A stretch of 64,000 nt of DNA from Bathymodiolus brooksi (GCA_963680875.1 OY804589.1:19612413-19676412); one strand, 5' to 3'; numbered from the stretch's first letter, positions 52,901 through 58,005 are shown. Program-made: numbers and translations. Notes: generated by a model from the letters alone, not told the origin.

Positions 52901-54484
52901 TATATCTCATTCTTTCTGAAATGTTTGCCGAGCTTCATCTTAATGCATATGCATTTATTGGTTTCGCTTGACTGCACTTTTCTAATTTACTTTGCGTACC
53001 TCTAAAGACAATATTCATTTGCAATTGTTGATTAACAGTTCTACATAAATAAGTACCACCGTCATGTGGATCAACATCATAGATATCCAGATATCCAGTA
53101 TTCACATTCCCGTATTTAGCACCTTGTTGAAGTATAGACCAATCAGAGTTAGTCGATTTTAGCCATGTGAAAGACAAGTCTTGTATTGGACATGTTAATG
53201 TAGTTGTACTTCCTTCTATTGCTATCACTGTAATTAGATTAAAAAGTGATTCACAAACTCTACATAGAAAACATTCTTATACATGTTATAACCCGGATGT
53301 TGCTGTCTCCAGTTATTAAAAACCCTATTTCTATATCTGGTATTAAAATGGGCAAATCAAATTATTATCTTTTGTATCTTCGATATAGATAATACTAAAA
53401 ATTATATAATCTTTCAAATAGTTTTTTTTCAGTAGATATCAACTCCTTGTTATTCGGTAGAGATGACGCAATATTGTATTGGGAATTATATTATTTTTCG
53501 AAGATGACCATTGTTTCACTATTAAGTCGCACGATGGCCTTGTGTAATTTTCTGATGTTTGAGGCCATCAACTATCTTTATATTAAACATGCATGTAGCA
53601 TGTACGGTAACTTCTGTGTCACGACGATTAAATATACTTTCTATGAAGTTCAAGATTGGATCGTTCTGTATGACATCCTGCTCACCAAGTTATATGTAAG
53701 GGTTGACACTTTACTCGTTTGACGAAACACCGGCATGATCGCATCTTTTTCACTAAGAAGGAAGTGTTGAGCTCATAAACTATATAAAACATAGCTAGTG
53801 GACCCATACAACTATAAAACATACAGTGAAGTATAATTTGTTTTCCATTTTATTCGGAATGTTACGATTAAGCATAACAATATTGCAGATATCCATTACC
53901 GAACTTTTTGTTGTGCATGTAGAATATTGTTGAACTGCAAATTACCCCGAGATAAACAGAAACAGCGTATACTCTGAGTCACCCTTTCCAAATCCTATGT
54001 AATTCATAGTTTCTGTAAATATCCGTTTGCTAACAATAGCCAACTTTTTAATTGCATCCGATTACAGGACATTTATAATACAAACATATTAAAAACATTT
54101 TTGTTAATGATTTCGCTGAGACTGAGAAACATGGTAAATACAGTCTGTGCACGTACATTCACTTTGTAATTTGTTCTGTTAAGTTTGCGGTTTACTTCTT
54201 AATGCATATTGTTTTAGCTGGACTTCCCTTGTCTTATCTACTTTACTTACTTATAACAGTAACTTGTATAATATTATATGCTTGTTGTAAATCAACTCTG
54301 CACAGATAACTACCGTGGTCACCTAGATCAACATTATATATAATCAGAGATACAGTATTCACATTCCCGTATTGAGCTCCTTGCTGAAGTGTAGACCAAA
54401 CATTATTCACCAACTTTTGCCATTGGAAAGACGACCCTTGTGATGGACATGTTAATGTAGTATTACTTCCTGATATGGCTTCCA
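16876..54484 (-). CDS. Receptor-type protein tyrosine phosphatase with Ig and TSP1 ectodomain (multi-exon gene)
   Basis: Twenty-three exons on the minus strand total about 3.07 kb (about 1,020 codons). The order is Ig-Ig-Ig-TSP1-TSP1-transmembrane helix-juxtamembrane-PTP D1-PTP D2-stop. D1 keeps the phosphotyrosine-loop KNRY, DYINANY, the WPDHG acid loop, the [11 protein letters not shown]-loop and a Q-loop ([16 protein letters not shown]), so it should dephosphorylate phosphotyrosine in the cytoplasm. D2 lacks the catalytic Cys and WPD, as is usual for regulatory D2 domains but more extreme here. Splice sites are GT/AG and phases agree except at TSP1-a (indel) and between the third and fourth D2 exons (an exon missing). 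No signal-peptide exon was found upstream of Ig1. It could be a recently disabled gene, or the indel could be a sequencing error. Confidence 0.88.
17597..17732 (-). CDS. RPTP exon 22: D2 pseudo-P-loop
   Basis: It reads [19 protein letters not shown], then [15 protein letters not shown] before donor GTAAGT. It starts in phase 2, completing a Ser from the previous exon. The HCSAGxGRT signature of active PTPs is replaced by [10 protein letters not shown], so D2 has neither the nucleophilic Cys nor the Arg. Confidence 0.88.
17733..18575. other. Intron of the RPTP gene, nothing recognised
   Basis: No repeat family or ORF was identified in this intron. Confidence 0.4.
18576..18712 (-). CDS. RPTP exon 21: D2, region of the lost WPD loop
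   Basis: It reads [20 protein letters not shown], then [10 protein letters not shown] and DPVTVVS, ending in AG before GTAGGT (phase 2). The position of WPD holds ENMPDP. The following strand VTVVS aligns with the VVHCS strand of active domains. Confidence 0.88.
19257..19360 (-). CDS. RPTP exon 20: D2 central strands
   Basis: After acceptor TATACAG it reads [18 protein letters not shown], then [15 protein letters not shown] and donor GTGAAA. The start phase (1) does not match the phase-0 end of exon 19, so a short exon with the YWP-type segment is expected between them but was not found. Confidence 0.82.
19500..19950. repeat. Family C-like low-complexity repeat pieces
   Basis: Two near-copies of GTTTG/GGTCTTTTT-CGA-TTACGGATTCTGATTAC-like text occur near 19500-19600 and 19680-19760, followed by a SINE-B-like fragment around 19815-19900 (CTACCTATGCAATCACTGAC). 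Confidence 0.4.
20106..20234 (-). CDS. RPTP exon 19: D2
   Basis: It reads [20 protein letters not shown], then [20 protein letters not shown], in phase 0 at both ends. This is the FI.TQ.PL..T..DFW.M strand-helix of PTP domains. Confidence 0.9.
20335..20530 (+). repeat. Family C repeat followed by family D fragment
   Basis: GTAGGAGGGTTCATGTCTTA to the CCAGTTTCTCTG block is family C; AGGGTAATAACAAAATTACC is the hallmark of family D. Both recur elsewhere in the window. Confidence 0.55.
21008..21115. repeat. Small foldback element
   Basis: GAGGGTGTTATGGTAG...ACCACAC is matched in inverted orientation by GTGTGGTAAACTACC...ACACCCTC, with a loop of roughly 45 bp. It is non-coding and MITE-like. 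Confidence 0.7.
21717..21846. repeat. MITE-like sequence with 16-bp inverted ends
   Basis: CAGGTGGTATATTTC on the left and GAAATATACCACCTG on the right are perfect inverted repeats around about 100 bp. The interior also repeats GGTGGTAT. Confidence 0.6.
21910..22205 (-). repeat. SINE family A copy with complete tRNA-like head
   Basis: On the minus strand the head reads AGTGGTGTAATGGTCAGCAT (A-box region) and GTTCGAGTCCTGG (B box), followed by the family core and TTGTTCTAGTACAAAGCGGG. This is the best-preserved tRNA-derived head in the window. Confidence 0.75.
22318..22391 (-). CDS. RPTP exon 18: D2
   Basis: It reads [20 protein letters not shown] then VQVP before GTATGT. NFINAV corresponds to the DYINA motif. 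The start phase 1 joins exactly to exon 17. Confidence 0.9.
22555..22800 (+). repeat. SINE family B copy
   Basis: The head begins at GACCGCATGGTAGTTGG. The body includes TTGTCAGCGACTTACGGCGG and ACCGCCACGATATAAC, and the tail ends GGCGTTAAACACCATAACCC. It is one of the most complete copies. Confidence 0.75.
23352..23451 (-). CDS. RPTP exon 17: start of D2
   Basis: It reads [20 protein letters not shown], then [13 protein letters not shown], with the KNR segment of a second PTP domain. It begins after TTTTTAG in phase 0 and ends in phase 1 before GTTAGT. Confidence 0.85.
23480..23990 (+). repeat. Family C repeat with internal tandem array of about 95-bp units
   Basis: The block GTTGCCATTTTCTCTGG-ATTGTCCTTTTTTGATTG-CCTTCGGTATTCTCTAAC is repeated about five times. 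The outer copies carry the GTATAGTGGTGTCCGACAC end of family C. It lies in the intron before exon 17. Confidence 0.7.
24190..24395 (-). repeat. Family C fragment
   Basis: It contains the ACCGGGGGAGAACACAGGTG, CTGGAAGGATAAGCAGTTC and GGCACCCGCC blocks also found at 31800-31870. Confidence 0.5.
24419..24568 (-). CDS. RPTP exon 16: end of D1 and linker
   Basis: It reads [20 protein letters not shown], then [20 protein letters not shown] and [16 protein letters not shown] is the C-terminal Q-loop/helix of an active PTP domain. Phase 0 at both ends. Confidence 0.92.
24643..24900 (-). repeat. SINE family B copy
   Basis: It carries the complete order on the minus strand with B-box-like GTTCCAATCCCGC, GTACACATCGCC, the GTGGCGGTCAGTTTTC body and TGTAATGCCAC tail. 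Confidence 0.75.
24972..25107 (-). CDS. RPTP exon 15: D1 P-loop second half
   Basis: It reads [20 protein letters not shown], then [20 protein letters not shown] and TP. With the VHCS of exon 14 it completes [11 protein letters not shown], the intact CX5R catalytic signature. Donor GTAAGT; junction phases agree. Confidence 0.95.
25110..25380. repeat. Tandem duplication of about 130 bp in an intron
   Basis: The block with CATTCAATGACTCTGCTATT, GTACTGATGATGTT and a TATATTGTGTGGTC end occurs twice in a row (about 25142 and 25265). Confidence 0.6.
25685..25905 (-). repeat. Dispersed repeat family D copy
   Basis: On the minus strand it has GGGTAATAACAAAATTACCG, GGGAAAGGCAAAACTC and ATCAACAACCGGAAAACTG, shared with 27220-27440 and 29341-29512. 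Confidence 0.6.
26082..26230 (-). CDS. RPTP exon 14: D1 WPD loop and P-loop first half
   Basis: After acceptor CAATCTAG it reads [20 protein letters not shown], then [20 protein letters not shown] and ESSPLLVHC plus AG of the next Ser. It contains the general-acid WPDHG loop and the nucleophilic Cys. The acceptor was chosen because it restores phase 0 with exon 13. Confidence 0.92.
26505..26715 (+). repeat. SINE family B copy (diverged)
   Basis: The head GTATGGTAGGTAGTTAGATG, a GGTGGAATACACTAGAT segment and the tail GGATATAAGTGAAATATTG are recognisable. Confidence 0.55.
27048..27176 (-). CDS. RPTP exon 13: D1
   Basis: It reads [20 protein letters not shown], then [26 protein letters not shown] is the typical K...YWP strand of PTP domains. 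Phase 0 at both ends; donor GTTGGA is non-consensus after position 2. Confidence 0.92.
27215..27440 (+). repeat. Dispersed repeat family D copy
   Basis: It runs from GAGTAATAACAAAATTACC to the GTTAAAAGGTTCCGTTGCC end. It is fuller than the other copies and contains the GACTTGGTACAGGCATTTCC block also at 29470. Confidence 0.6.
27560..27700. repeat. Local duplicate of ACTTTATGAAAATCCATCG-TTTATT
   Basis: ACTTTATGAAAATCCATCG followed by TTTATTGTCGTCTGCAGA occurs near 27500 and again near 27650 with one insertion. Confidence 0.5.
27784..28560 (-). pseudogene. Reverse transcriptase fragment with YIDD motif
   Basis: The minus strand reads [32 protein letters not shown] (catalytic YIDD), [29 protein letters not shown] and NIPASPA...[11 protein letters not shown]. 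It is disrupted by stops. Similar proteins are abundant in molluscs; I am unsure whether the source is a PLE-related or another RT clade. It is inserted in the intron between exons 13 and 12. Confidence 0.75.
28650..28770 (+). repeat. SINE family B, internally deleted
   Basis: The head GGTCGCGATCGTAAAATAGTTGG-like and CTAACGTTGTGAGG segments are joined directly to the tail GGCGTTAAACACCATAACCC. Confidence 0.65.
28790..29065. repeat. Solo copy of the 74-bp-array element
   Basis: AACGTAGATATCAC, then AATAATTACATTATTT and one degenerate 74-bp unit (GATCATACCTTCTTGGACTA to CAGCAGAGATATCG) match the flanks and unit of the arrays at 41.4-43.1 and 45.85-47.6 kb. Confidence 0.6.
29228..29620 (-). 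repeat. SINE family B interrupted by a family D insertion
   Basis: SINE B text runs 29228-29340 up to ACCCGTCGCAA, then family D sequence occupies 29341-29512 (AGGGTAATAATACAATTACC to GTGGGTTGAATCAG), and the SINE resumes at GCACATACTGTTGTATTGAG. This gives a relative insertion order: D after B. Confidence 0.7.
29679..29776 (-). CDS. RPTP exon 12: D1
   Basis: It reads [20 protein letters not shown], then [12 protein letters not shown], matching GP...T..DFW.M.W......IVMLT. Start phase 1 joins exon 11; donor GTTATT. Confidence 0.93.
29826..30085 (-). repeat. SINE family B copy
   Basis: The complete arrangement on the minus strand includes the head near CACAGGTAGTTTTAGATCC and the tail GTGTTTAACGCCACTTTC. 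Confidence 0.7.
30795..30831 (-). CDS. RPTP exon 11: D1 mini-exon
   Basis: This 37-bp exon reads [12 protein letters not shown] plus one base, matching GY....YIA(S/A)QGP. Acceptor TTTCAG, donor GTAATT; phases agree with both neighbours. Confidence 0.93.
31428..31504 (-). CDS. RPTP exon 10: D1
   Basis: It reads [20 protein letters not shown], then ANYID, the DYINANYI motif. Donor GTGAGT. Start phase 1 completes a Tyr with exon 9. Confidence 0.95.
31665..32070 (-). repeat. Family C copy (long)
   Basis: It runs from GGGGCAATCGAGAATGGAC through GGGGTGATCCCAGGTGCTC, then GTCCTCCTACAAACAACTGG. It shows the fullest consensus of family C, in an intron. Confidence 0.6.
32216..32303 (-). CDS. RPTP exon 9: D1 phosphotyrosine-loop
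   Basis: It reads [20 protein letters not shown], then KNRYRTTLP plus one base before GTAAGT. KNRY is the substrate-recognition loop of active PTP domains. Confidence 0.95.
32543..32641 (+). pseudogene. tRNA-Leu-like sequence, copy 1
   Basis: GTCGAGTGGTCTAGGGCGCT-GGACGTAAGGC resembles the D-arm and anticodon arm of eukaryotic tRNA-Leu, and a B box follows (GGTTCATATCCC, one base off consensus). The acceptor stem ends do not pair well and the variable region is long, so it is probably a tRNA-derived SINE head rather than a working tRNA. Confidence 0.55.
33010..33108 (+). pseudogene. tRNA-Leu-like sequence, copy 2
   Basis: It is like copy 1 but with the consensus B box GGTTCAAATCCC and GCAAATGG in place of GCGAATGG. 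Confidence 0.55.
33477..33575 (+). pseudogene. tRNA-Leu-like sequence, copy 3
   Basis: Consensus A-box-like GTGGTCTAGGGCG and B box GGTTCAAATCCC. It differs from copies 1 and 2 by single bases. Confidence 0.55.
33925..34135 (+). repeat. SINE family B copy
   Basis: Head GATCGTATGGTAGTTTGATT, GAGTGTACTCGATACAAC and the tail CGCCACGATATAACTG are all present. Confidence 0.7.
34140..34556. other. Intron sequence, nothing recognised
   Basis: AT-rich; no ORF or repeat family seen before the 48-bp array. Confidence 0.4.
34557..36862. repeat. 48-bp minisatellite, about 48 copies
   Basis: The unit contains AATTTACTAGGAATACAGC, TTTTACCTAGTATCATTAAT and CCTGTAAAC. Since 48 is a multiple of 3, the minus strand shows a repeated 16-residue phrase ([16 protein letters not shown]), but a common C-to-A variant (CATG for CCTG) turns each Gly codon into TGA. 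This makes it non-coding. Variants are interspersed along the array. It sits in the intron between RPTP exons 9 and 8. Confidence 0.95.
37000..37125 (+). repeat. Family C fragment
   Basis: TCTTCATTCTGTATCTTGCG, then CTGTGTCTCTGCCTTG and the ATTTTTGATTGTCC block match family C. Confidence 0.5.
37165..37391 (-). CDS. RPTP exon 8: juxtamembrane region and start of D1
   Basis: It reads [20 protein letters not shown], a Ser/Asn-rich linker, then [20 protein letters not shown] and EEYQ, the helix that opens PTP D1 domains. Start phase 1, end phase 0; donor GTAATT. Confidence 0.92.
37570..37870 (-). repeat. Family C fragment
   Basis: ACAGAACGAAGATAAACAAG, CAACAAAGGACCCCACAAA and CCCGCCATGACTTTTC correspond to family C blocks in reverse orientation. 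Confidence 0.45.
37871..38671. other. Intron sequence, nothing recognised
   Basis: No domain-like ORF. A short direct repeat of intron text only. Confidence 0.35.
38672..38760 (-). CDS. RPTP exon 7: cytoplasmic juxtamembrane
   Basis: It reads [20 protein letters not shown], then NEEEVTLRT plus one base, a basic stop-transfer followed by an acidic stretch. Donor GTATTG was chosen because its phase 1 end fits exon 8; a longer open frame past it ends in a stop when joined. Confidence 0.82.
39380..39482 (-). CDS. RPTP exon 6: transmembrane helix
   Basis: It reads [18 protein letters not shown], then [16 protein letters not shown], a single membrane-spanning helix followed by basic residues in exon 7. 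Start phase 1, end phase 2. Confidence 0.9.
39483..40164. other. Intron sequence, nothing recognised
   Basis: No repeat or coding signal seen. Confidence 0.35.
40165..40335 (-). CDS. RPTP exon 5: TSP1 repeat b
   Basis: It reads [20 protein letters not shown], then [20 protein letters not shown] and [13 protein letters not shown]. It has the WXXWXXC layering Trp residues, the CSATCGSG turn, the RSR layering Arg and six Cys of a complete thrombospondin type 1 repeat. Phase 1-1, 57 codons. Confidence 0.93.
40831..41003 (-). pseudogene. RPTP exon 4: TSP1 repeat a with frameshift
   Basis: It starts [20 protein letters not shown], then [16 protein letters not shown], after which the TSP1 text ([14 protein letters not shown]) continues only in another frame. 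The exon is 173 bp where the phase 1-1 design needs a multiple of three. The indel lies near 40893-40897. Read as is, the next exon begins with TAA. Skipping this exon would restore the frame. Confidence 0.9.
41136..41372 (-). repeat. SINE family B copy at the start of a direct repeat
   Basis: It has the family B body and head. Its head end is shared with the truncated copy at 45715-45835 at the same relative place, marking the left border of the 2.2-kb duplication. Confidence 0.7.
41690..43105. repeat. 74-bp minisatellite, about 19 copies
   Basis: Each unit holds AACACTGACTACTGGGTAGA, then a quasi-palindrome GATACCTCCGGAGACTAATA...CAGCAGAGGTATC, then AACCTAGTGATAGT. Units vary by point changes. 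The element-like flanks recur at three places in the window. Confidence 0.93.
43380..44424 (-). pseudogene. Broken C2H2 zinc-finger gene, coding part
   Basis: A small exon (44391-44424: [11 protein letters not shown], with the likely start at the first Met) is spliced by consensus GTAAGT/TTATAG to an exon beginning [20 protein letters not shown] at 44053. Three C2H2 fingers follow ([24 protein letters not shown]). A TAG at 43793-43795 breaks the frame, which otherwise continues through a proline/serine-rich linker and a folded domain ([32 protein letters not shown]). A frameshift in a run of seven T near 43404 ends the similarity. The C-terminal domain resembles proteins of large mobile elements such as Polintons, from memory and unconfirmed. 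Confidence 0.7.
44684..44748 (-). other. Probable 5' untranslated exon of the zinc-finger gene
   Basis: It is bounded by TTTCAG and GTAAAA. One frame is open ([19 protein letters not shown]) and in phase with the next exon, but no upstream start fits that frame, so it is likely untranslated. Confidence 0.45.
45157..45177 (-). other. Possible first exon of the zinc-finger gene
   Basis: AGAATGTATATTCGAACAAAG ends at a consensus GTAAGC donor, just downstream of a CCAAT-rich block. Its ATG would terminate quickly after splicing, so it would be a leader. Confidence 0.35.
45260..45690 (-). promoter_or_regulatory. CCAAT, ETS and CRE site cluster (candidate promoter)
   Basis: On the minus strand there are at least four CCAAT boxes between 45265 and 45412. 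Further upstream a degenerate short repeat carries several CCGGAAGT-type ETS sites between 45589 and 45685 and two perfect TGACGTCA CRE palindromes (45559-45566, 45663-45670). The block is GC-richer than its surroundings and sits 100-500 bp before the first putative exon of the zinc-finger gene. Confidence 0.5.
46636..47305. repeat. Internal duplication of about 240 bp around array units
   Basis: The block ATGACAACAATACAAGC to TTATCGGGAATCCAAGCCGC, CATTTTG and CCCCACCTCCATAAG occurs at 46636-46860 and 47070-47305, with two 74-bp units between. Confidence 0.8.
46915..47592. repeat. 74-bp minisatellite, second array (about 6 units, split)
   Basis: Two units at 46915-47068 and four or more at 47310-47592 share the consensus of the first array. 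Confidence 0.88.
47940..48430 (+). pseudogene. Reverse transcriptase C-terminal fragment (YIDD family)
   Basis: The plus strand reads [20 protein letters not shown], then YDKGVISIF in place of YDKRDDFNF. The next blocks are shifted by several stops. It is the same family as 27784-28560 but on the opposite strand. Confidence 0.65.
48565..48770 (+). repeat. SINE family B copy
   Basis: GTTCGAACTCCGTTC (B-box region), GAGGTGTACTCGAAAC, and the tail GTGGCGTTAAAGACC are present. Confidence 0.72.
48780..49280. other. AT-rich intron sequence beside the Tc1 element
   Basis: Short frames only. I could not identify terminal inverted repeats of the neighbouring Tc1-type element here. Confidence 0.35.
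49280..50235 (-). pseudogene. Tc1-type transposase, decayed
   Basis: The minus strand reads [20 protein letters not shown] (HTH), [31 protein letters not shown] (first Asp), [11 protein letters not shown] (second Asp) and [12 protein letters not shown] (Glu region). The DDE layout and GRPK motif are typical of Tc1/mariner. At least one in-frame TGA and several frameshifts are present. Confidence 0.8.
50575..50690 (-). repeat. SINE family A head fragment
   Basis: GGTTTGACCCGATCGGGGCT, CGAAAGCCATGATCTA and the ACACCACGGGTGCGG end match the tRNA-derived head of family A. Confidence 0.6.
50691..51064. other. Intron sequence; one small hairpin
   Basis: GTGGTCAGTATTATGAGG...TTACTGACCAC near 50695-50740 is a short inverted repeat. 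Nothing else recognised. Confidence 0.4.
51065..51295 (-). CDS. RPTP exon 3: Ig domain 3
   Basis: It reads [20 protein letters not shown], then [20 protein letters not shown] and [10 protein letters not shown]. It carries the Cys-Trp-Cys core and the D.G.Y.C motif of Ig domains. Phase 1-1, 77 codons, donor GTATGT. Confidence 0.92.
51360..52160. repeat. Degenerate tandem repeat of about 48 bp
   Basis: Units contain TTAAGGACAGTCATGGTCAATAAGG-like and TCTTTTATATGTCCTATTTGTA-like halves. About 15 diverged copies lie in the intron between Ig2 and Ig3. Confidence 0.8.
52605..52855. repeat. 45-bp minisatellite, about 5 copies
   Basis: The unit has GGATATCAGAACACTGTATT, then GCATGTGTAGAACATTGTGT and ATGGA. 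It is open on both strands because the unit is a multiple of three; no coding function is implied. Confidence 0.92.
53000..53227 (-). CDS. RPTP exon 2: Ig domain 2
   Basis: It reads [40 protein letters not shown] and [13 protein letters not shown]. Phase 1-1, 76 codons; acceptor TTACAG, donor GTACGC. Confidence 0.92.
53228..54250. other. Intron between Ig1 and Ig2, nothing recognised
   Basis: An open frame at 53447-53722 on the plus strand is unconvincing and matches nothing I know. Confidence 0.35.
54251..54484 (-). CDS. RPTP exon 1 of those found: Ig domain 1
   Basis: It reads [40 protein letters not shown] and [13 protein letters not shown]. Acceptor TTTCAG in phase 1 requires an upstream exon ending with one spare base; a signal-peptide exon of the type at 63835-63886 would fit but none was found upstream on this strand. 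Confidence 0.9.
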
Positions 54485-55167
54485 CTGAAATAAGTTAAAA
54501 ATTGTAAAGCAGTAAATTATAAGTATCATTTACTTACAGAAAAGACAAATGACATTTCAAAAATAAATAAACAAAACAATGAGGGAATGACTAAAGAATG
54601 TTTTCTCGTGTTTATCTATGCTGTTATACAGAGGATAAGTGGCACAAGTACCAACATTAATATTATATGAAAATTTAGCAAGCAGTGTTTTGTCGTTTCT
54701 CACCATCTTTTCATATTTGTATGAAACGAAATAAACAACTAATTGATAAATAATGCTTTAATGATAGTAACAAAAATATATTACACAAGAATTATTTATT
54801 TGTTTTTGAGATTTTACAAGTATTGTCCTATGTATGTAACAGTGTCCATACATATTTGTGACAATATCTACGCAATTTGCTTTCTCAAAAGAAATTGTTT
54901 TAGCTGAAAACAAAAACGTTTGATAAATTTTCATTTCTTTTGGTTGTAGAAGTCCTTTTTCAGGAATTCCCGAATTAACATCGACAAAAAGAAGCAGAAA
55001 ATGACATATTGCATTTTTCGAGATTTTTTTCGACCGCTTTAAACATTCATCTTTCGACCTGTCAACTATATGATAAAACTATCATTTCTATATATGCGTA
55101 CATAAATGGGATAATTGTTTATTGTTCTTAGCTCCGCCTTGATAAGTCATTTTTACTACGAGATAGG
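54485..55167. other. Upstream of Ig1, no confident first exon
   Basis: A minus-strand ATG near 55013 opens MQYVIFCFFLSMLI, which is signal-like, but the nearest GT (GTTAAT) gives phase 2, not the phase 1 required. Confidence 0.4.
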
Positions 55168-55343
55168 TATAAACATTTGAATCTAATTTGCAAACTCCGA
55201 CACGTTAAAAAATGTGAAAATTAAGCTCCGTCAGAAGTCGATTCTATATTTCTATGCTTTTAACGTAGTCAAGCGGCGTAAATTGCCACCCTCTTTCTTA
55301 TATGTCGTGCATGCAGATCTGACATAGATCCGGAGAGGAGCAG
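55168..55343. repeat. Foldback element, left arm
   Basis: It is inverted relative to 55533-55581 and 62239-62371 taken together. The outer part includes TAAACATTTGAATCTA and AAGCTCCGTCAGA; the inner part includes CAGATCTGACATAGATC and GGAGAGGAGCA. About 190 bp of unique loop follows. Confidence 0.85.
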
Positions 55344-55532
55344 GTTCAAATAACTTTATATATAAATTTATAGCTGACTGAAAAGGTGGCAAATTATCAT
55401 TATCTTTAGTACACACAAGTAAGCATTAAAATCTTAAAGTTGTACATCAGATCCATAGAATGTGATCACATCTGTTCACATATGGAATGCTTATATTAAT
55501 TGTTAAACACATAGAGGAAATGTTGCTGAACA

Positions 55533-55581
55533 TGCTCCTCTCCTGATTTATGTCAGATCTGTATATACGACATATCAGAAA
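55533..55581. repeat. Foldback element, inner piece of right arm
   Basis: TGCTCCTCTCCTGATTTATG, TCAGATCTG and CGACATATCAGAAA pair with the inner left arm. The arm is then interrupted by the LINE and resumes at 62239. Confidence 0.85.
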
Positions 55582-55766
55582 TAATAATAATAATAATAAT
55601 AATATATTCTTTATTTATAGAGGGTTATCACAGTTAGTTAACAACTAATCTTCCCTGAGGCCCTGATTGACATATTTAAACATGCATTGTAAAGTACACA
55701 ATATAAAGTTACACAATACATTGTAATAAGTATACACAAAAGATTTAGTAAACATTTAATGGTAAA

Positions 55767-57218
55767 TTAAGGTACATCATCATTTAAAATGAGACTTTTA
55801 ACTTTTGTCTTAAATGCATTATGAGAAGAAGCTTGCCGTATCGAAAATGGAAGTTCATTCCATAGCTTTGGTCCATAGTATGTAAAAGTTTTCTTAAAAA
55901 GTTCAGTTTTTGCCTTTGGGCTATGTAATTTTTCACTTACAACATTTCGGAGAGAGTACGGATTTCTATCAGACAAGTACTGGATTTTATTTTTTAAATA
56001 TATAGGTGCTTCATTCTTTAGACATTTTGAAACAAGAAGATATTTATGATATTTGATTCTTTGTTCAATACTCATCCATCCTAGTTGTTTAAATAGAGGT
56101 TCAGATGGTGCTATGGGATCTTGATCTAATATCAATATTGCTGTTCTTTTTTGCAATTTAAGAATGCGATTAAGTCCCTCATTTGAACAATTTCCCCAAA
56201 CAACACAGCAATAATCAATTAAAGTCAAAATGTAATCTGAATAAAAAAGTTGCCTTGATTCAAGGTTTAAATATTTTTTAATTTTTGAAAGAAGGTAGAT
56301 TTTTGATGATATTTTAGAACAGACTTGATCAATTTGGTTTTTCCAATTTAGATTTGAGTCAATTTTGATGCCAAGTAATTTTTCACAAGCAGAATGTTGT
56401 AATTGTTCAGAATTAATAGTCAAGTATAGTTCTTCATTTTGAAATGCAAGTTTTTGCTTTGTTCCAACAGTAATACATTTAGTTTTATTACAATTTATAA
56501 ACATATTATTATCCTTGCACCATAATTCAATTCTATTCAAGTCTTCCTGGACTTTGGTTTGTATATCTGAAACATTTTTCCCAGAAATGTGTATTGTAGA
56601 ATCATCAGCATACATATCAGTGTTGCAATTTGAAATACTTAAAGGCAGATCATTTATATATAAAATAAACAATAATGGGCCGAGTATTGAGCCTTGAGGT
56701 ACTCCATATTTTACAGGACATTTATCAGAAAGTGCATTTCCGATTTGTACTTGTTGTGTTCTATTTGTCATATAAGAATTAAAAAGAGCTAAAGCTTTTT
56801 TATTGAAACCATATATTTCAAGCTTTTTAGCCATGATATCATGGTCAACAACATCAAAAGCCTTTTTTAGATCTAAGAGTATAACTACATTGACATTTCC
56901 ATTATTCATTTCCTCTATCCATTTATCTATGATGTTGATTAAAGCAGTTTGACAGGAATGATATGATCTAAAACCAGATTGGGCATCATGTAGAAGATTG
57001 TATTTTGCCAAGTACTGATACATATGTCTTGAGATATGTTTTTCCATTAGTTTTGATATAACAGGTAGTACGGATATAGGTCTGTAATTTGTAGGGAGAC
57101 ATTTTTCCCCTGATTTAAAAATTGGAGACACTTTTGCATTTTTTAATATATTTGGATAAATACCGTTGTCTATTATTCTGTTGAATATATAAGTTAAGGG
57201 AGATGCAATAAATGGCAC
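55767..57218 (-). pseudogene. LINE ORF2, reverse transcriptase
   Basis: It contains NYRPISVLPVISKLMEK, SGFRSYHSCQTALINI, ILLDLKKAFDVVDHDIM, YGVPQGSILGPLLFILYIND, DMYADDSTIHI and the C-terminal YGPKLWNELPFSIRQA. All RT motifs, including the YADD catalytic box, are intact over 483 codons. It is separated by a frameshift from the upstream part of ORF2. Confidence 0.93.
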
Positions 57219-58005
57219 TGACTTTCAGATCCATAGGTCCAATGTTATCAGTTCCAGTTGATTTGTTTATGTCGAGATGTAAAGGATCCTGTAGTAATTC
57301 ATTCATCTTCACTGGGAGTATAGCAAATTGTGTATTTTGAGATATTGTATTATTAACAAAGTTAAGTAGTTTACTAAGATTAGTGAAAGTTGATATATTT
57401 TCACTTCTAAGATTTTCAACACAAGAAGTAAAATATTTGTTAAAGGTATTTGCTATATCTATTGAGTTATCAACTTTTAGATCATTTTCTGTAACAAGCC
57501 TGTGGGGTCTGATATGGTTTGATGGGTTTAGGCTGTGGATACATTTCCATATTATTTTGGGGTCTTTGGATTCTTTTAACATGTTATTGTAGAAATTTTG
57601 TTTAGCTTCATCTAATATTTGCTTTGTTCTATTTCTCCAGAATTTATATTCAGCCCACATATCAAGCTTTTTAAATTTATCTCTCATTTTTCTGGCATAC
57701 TGAACTTCTGTATTATACCATTCAGGTTGTTTATCTCTTTTAACTCTTTTTGTTATAATTGGTGCATGTTTATTTAGTATTTCATAAAATAAATTGTACC
57801 AGATTTTTAAAACATCATTAGGGTCTTCTACATATTCAACTTTTTTAAATGGAGCATATGATAAATCTCTTAAAAACTCACTTTCAACAATTTTTTTATA
57901 ATTTCTATAGACTATTGAAATATGTGTGTCTTTCTTCACACTAATTTGCTCACTTCTAGTCATACATACTGGATAATGATCACTAACAGAGTAATTGGAC
58001 CACAT
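57115..58005 (-). pseudogene. LINE ORF2, endonuclease end and linker
   Basis: It starts with YSVSDHYPVCM, the SDH motif that closes the endonuclease domain, then a basic linker to FNKYFTSC and KSTGTDNIG, the start of RT. It overlaps the RT frame by about 100 bp because of a frameshift. Confidence 0.85.

Noticed and set aside
52588..53005. Cys/Met-rich repeated frames near Ig2
   Set aside because: Produced by the 45-bp minisatellite; the real exon in the region is on the opposite strand (53000-53227).
53447..53722. 91-codon plus-strand frame
   Set aside because: No recognisable domain, no splice signals, opposite to the host gene.
54960..55020. MQYVIFCFFLSMLI as the first exon of the receptor phosphatase
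   Set aside because: It is signal-like, but the only nearby donor (GTTAAT) is weak and gives phase 2, while Ig1 needs phase 1.
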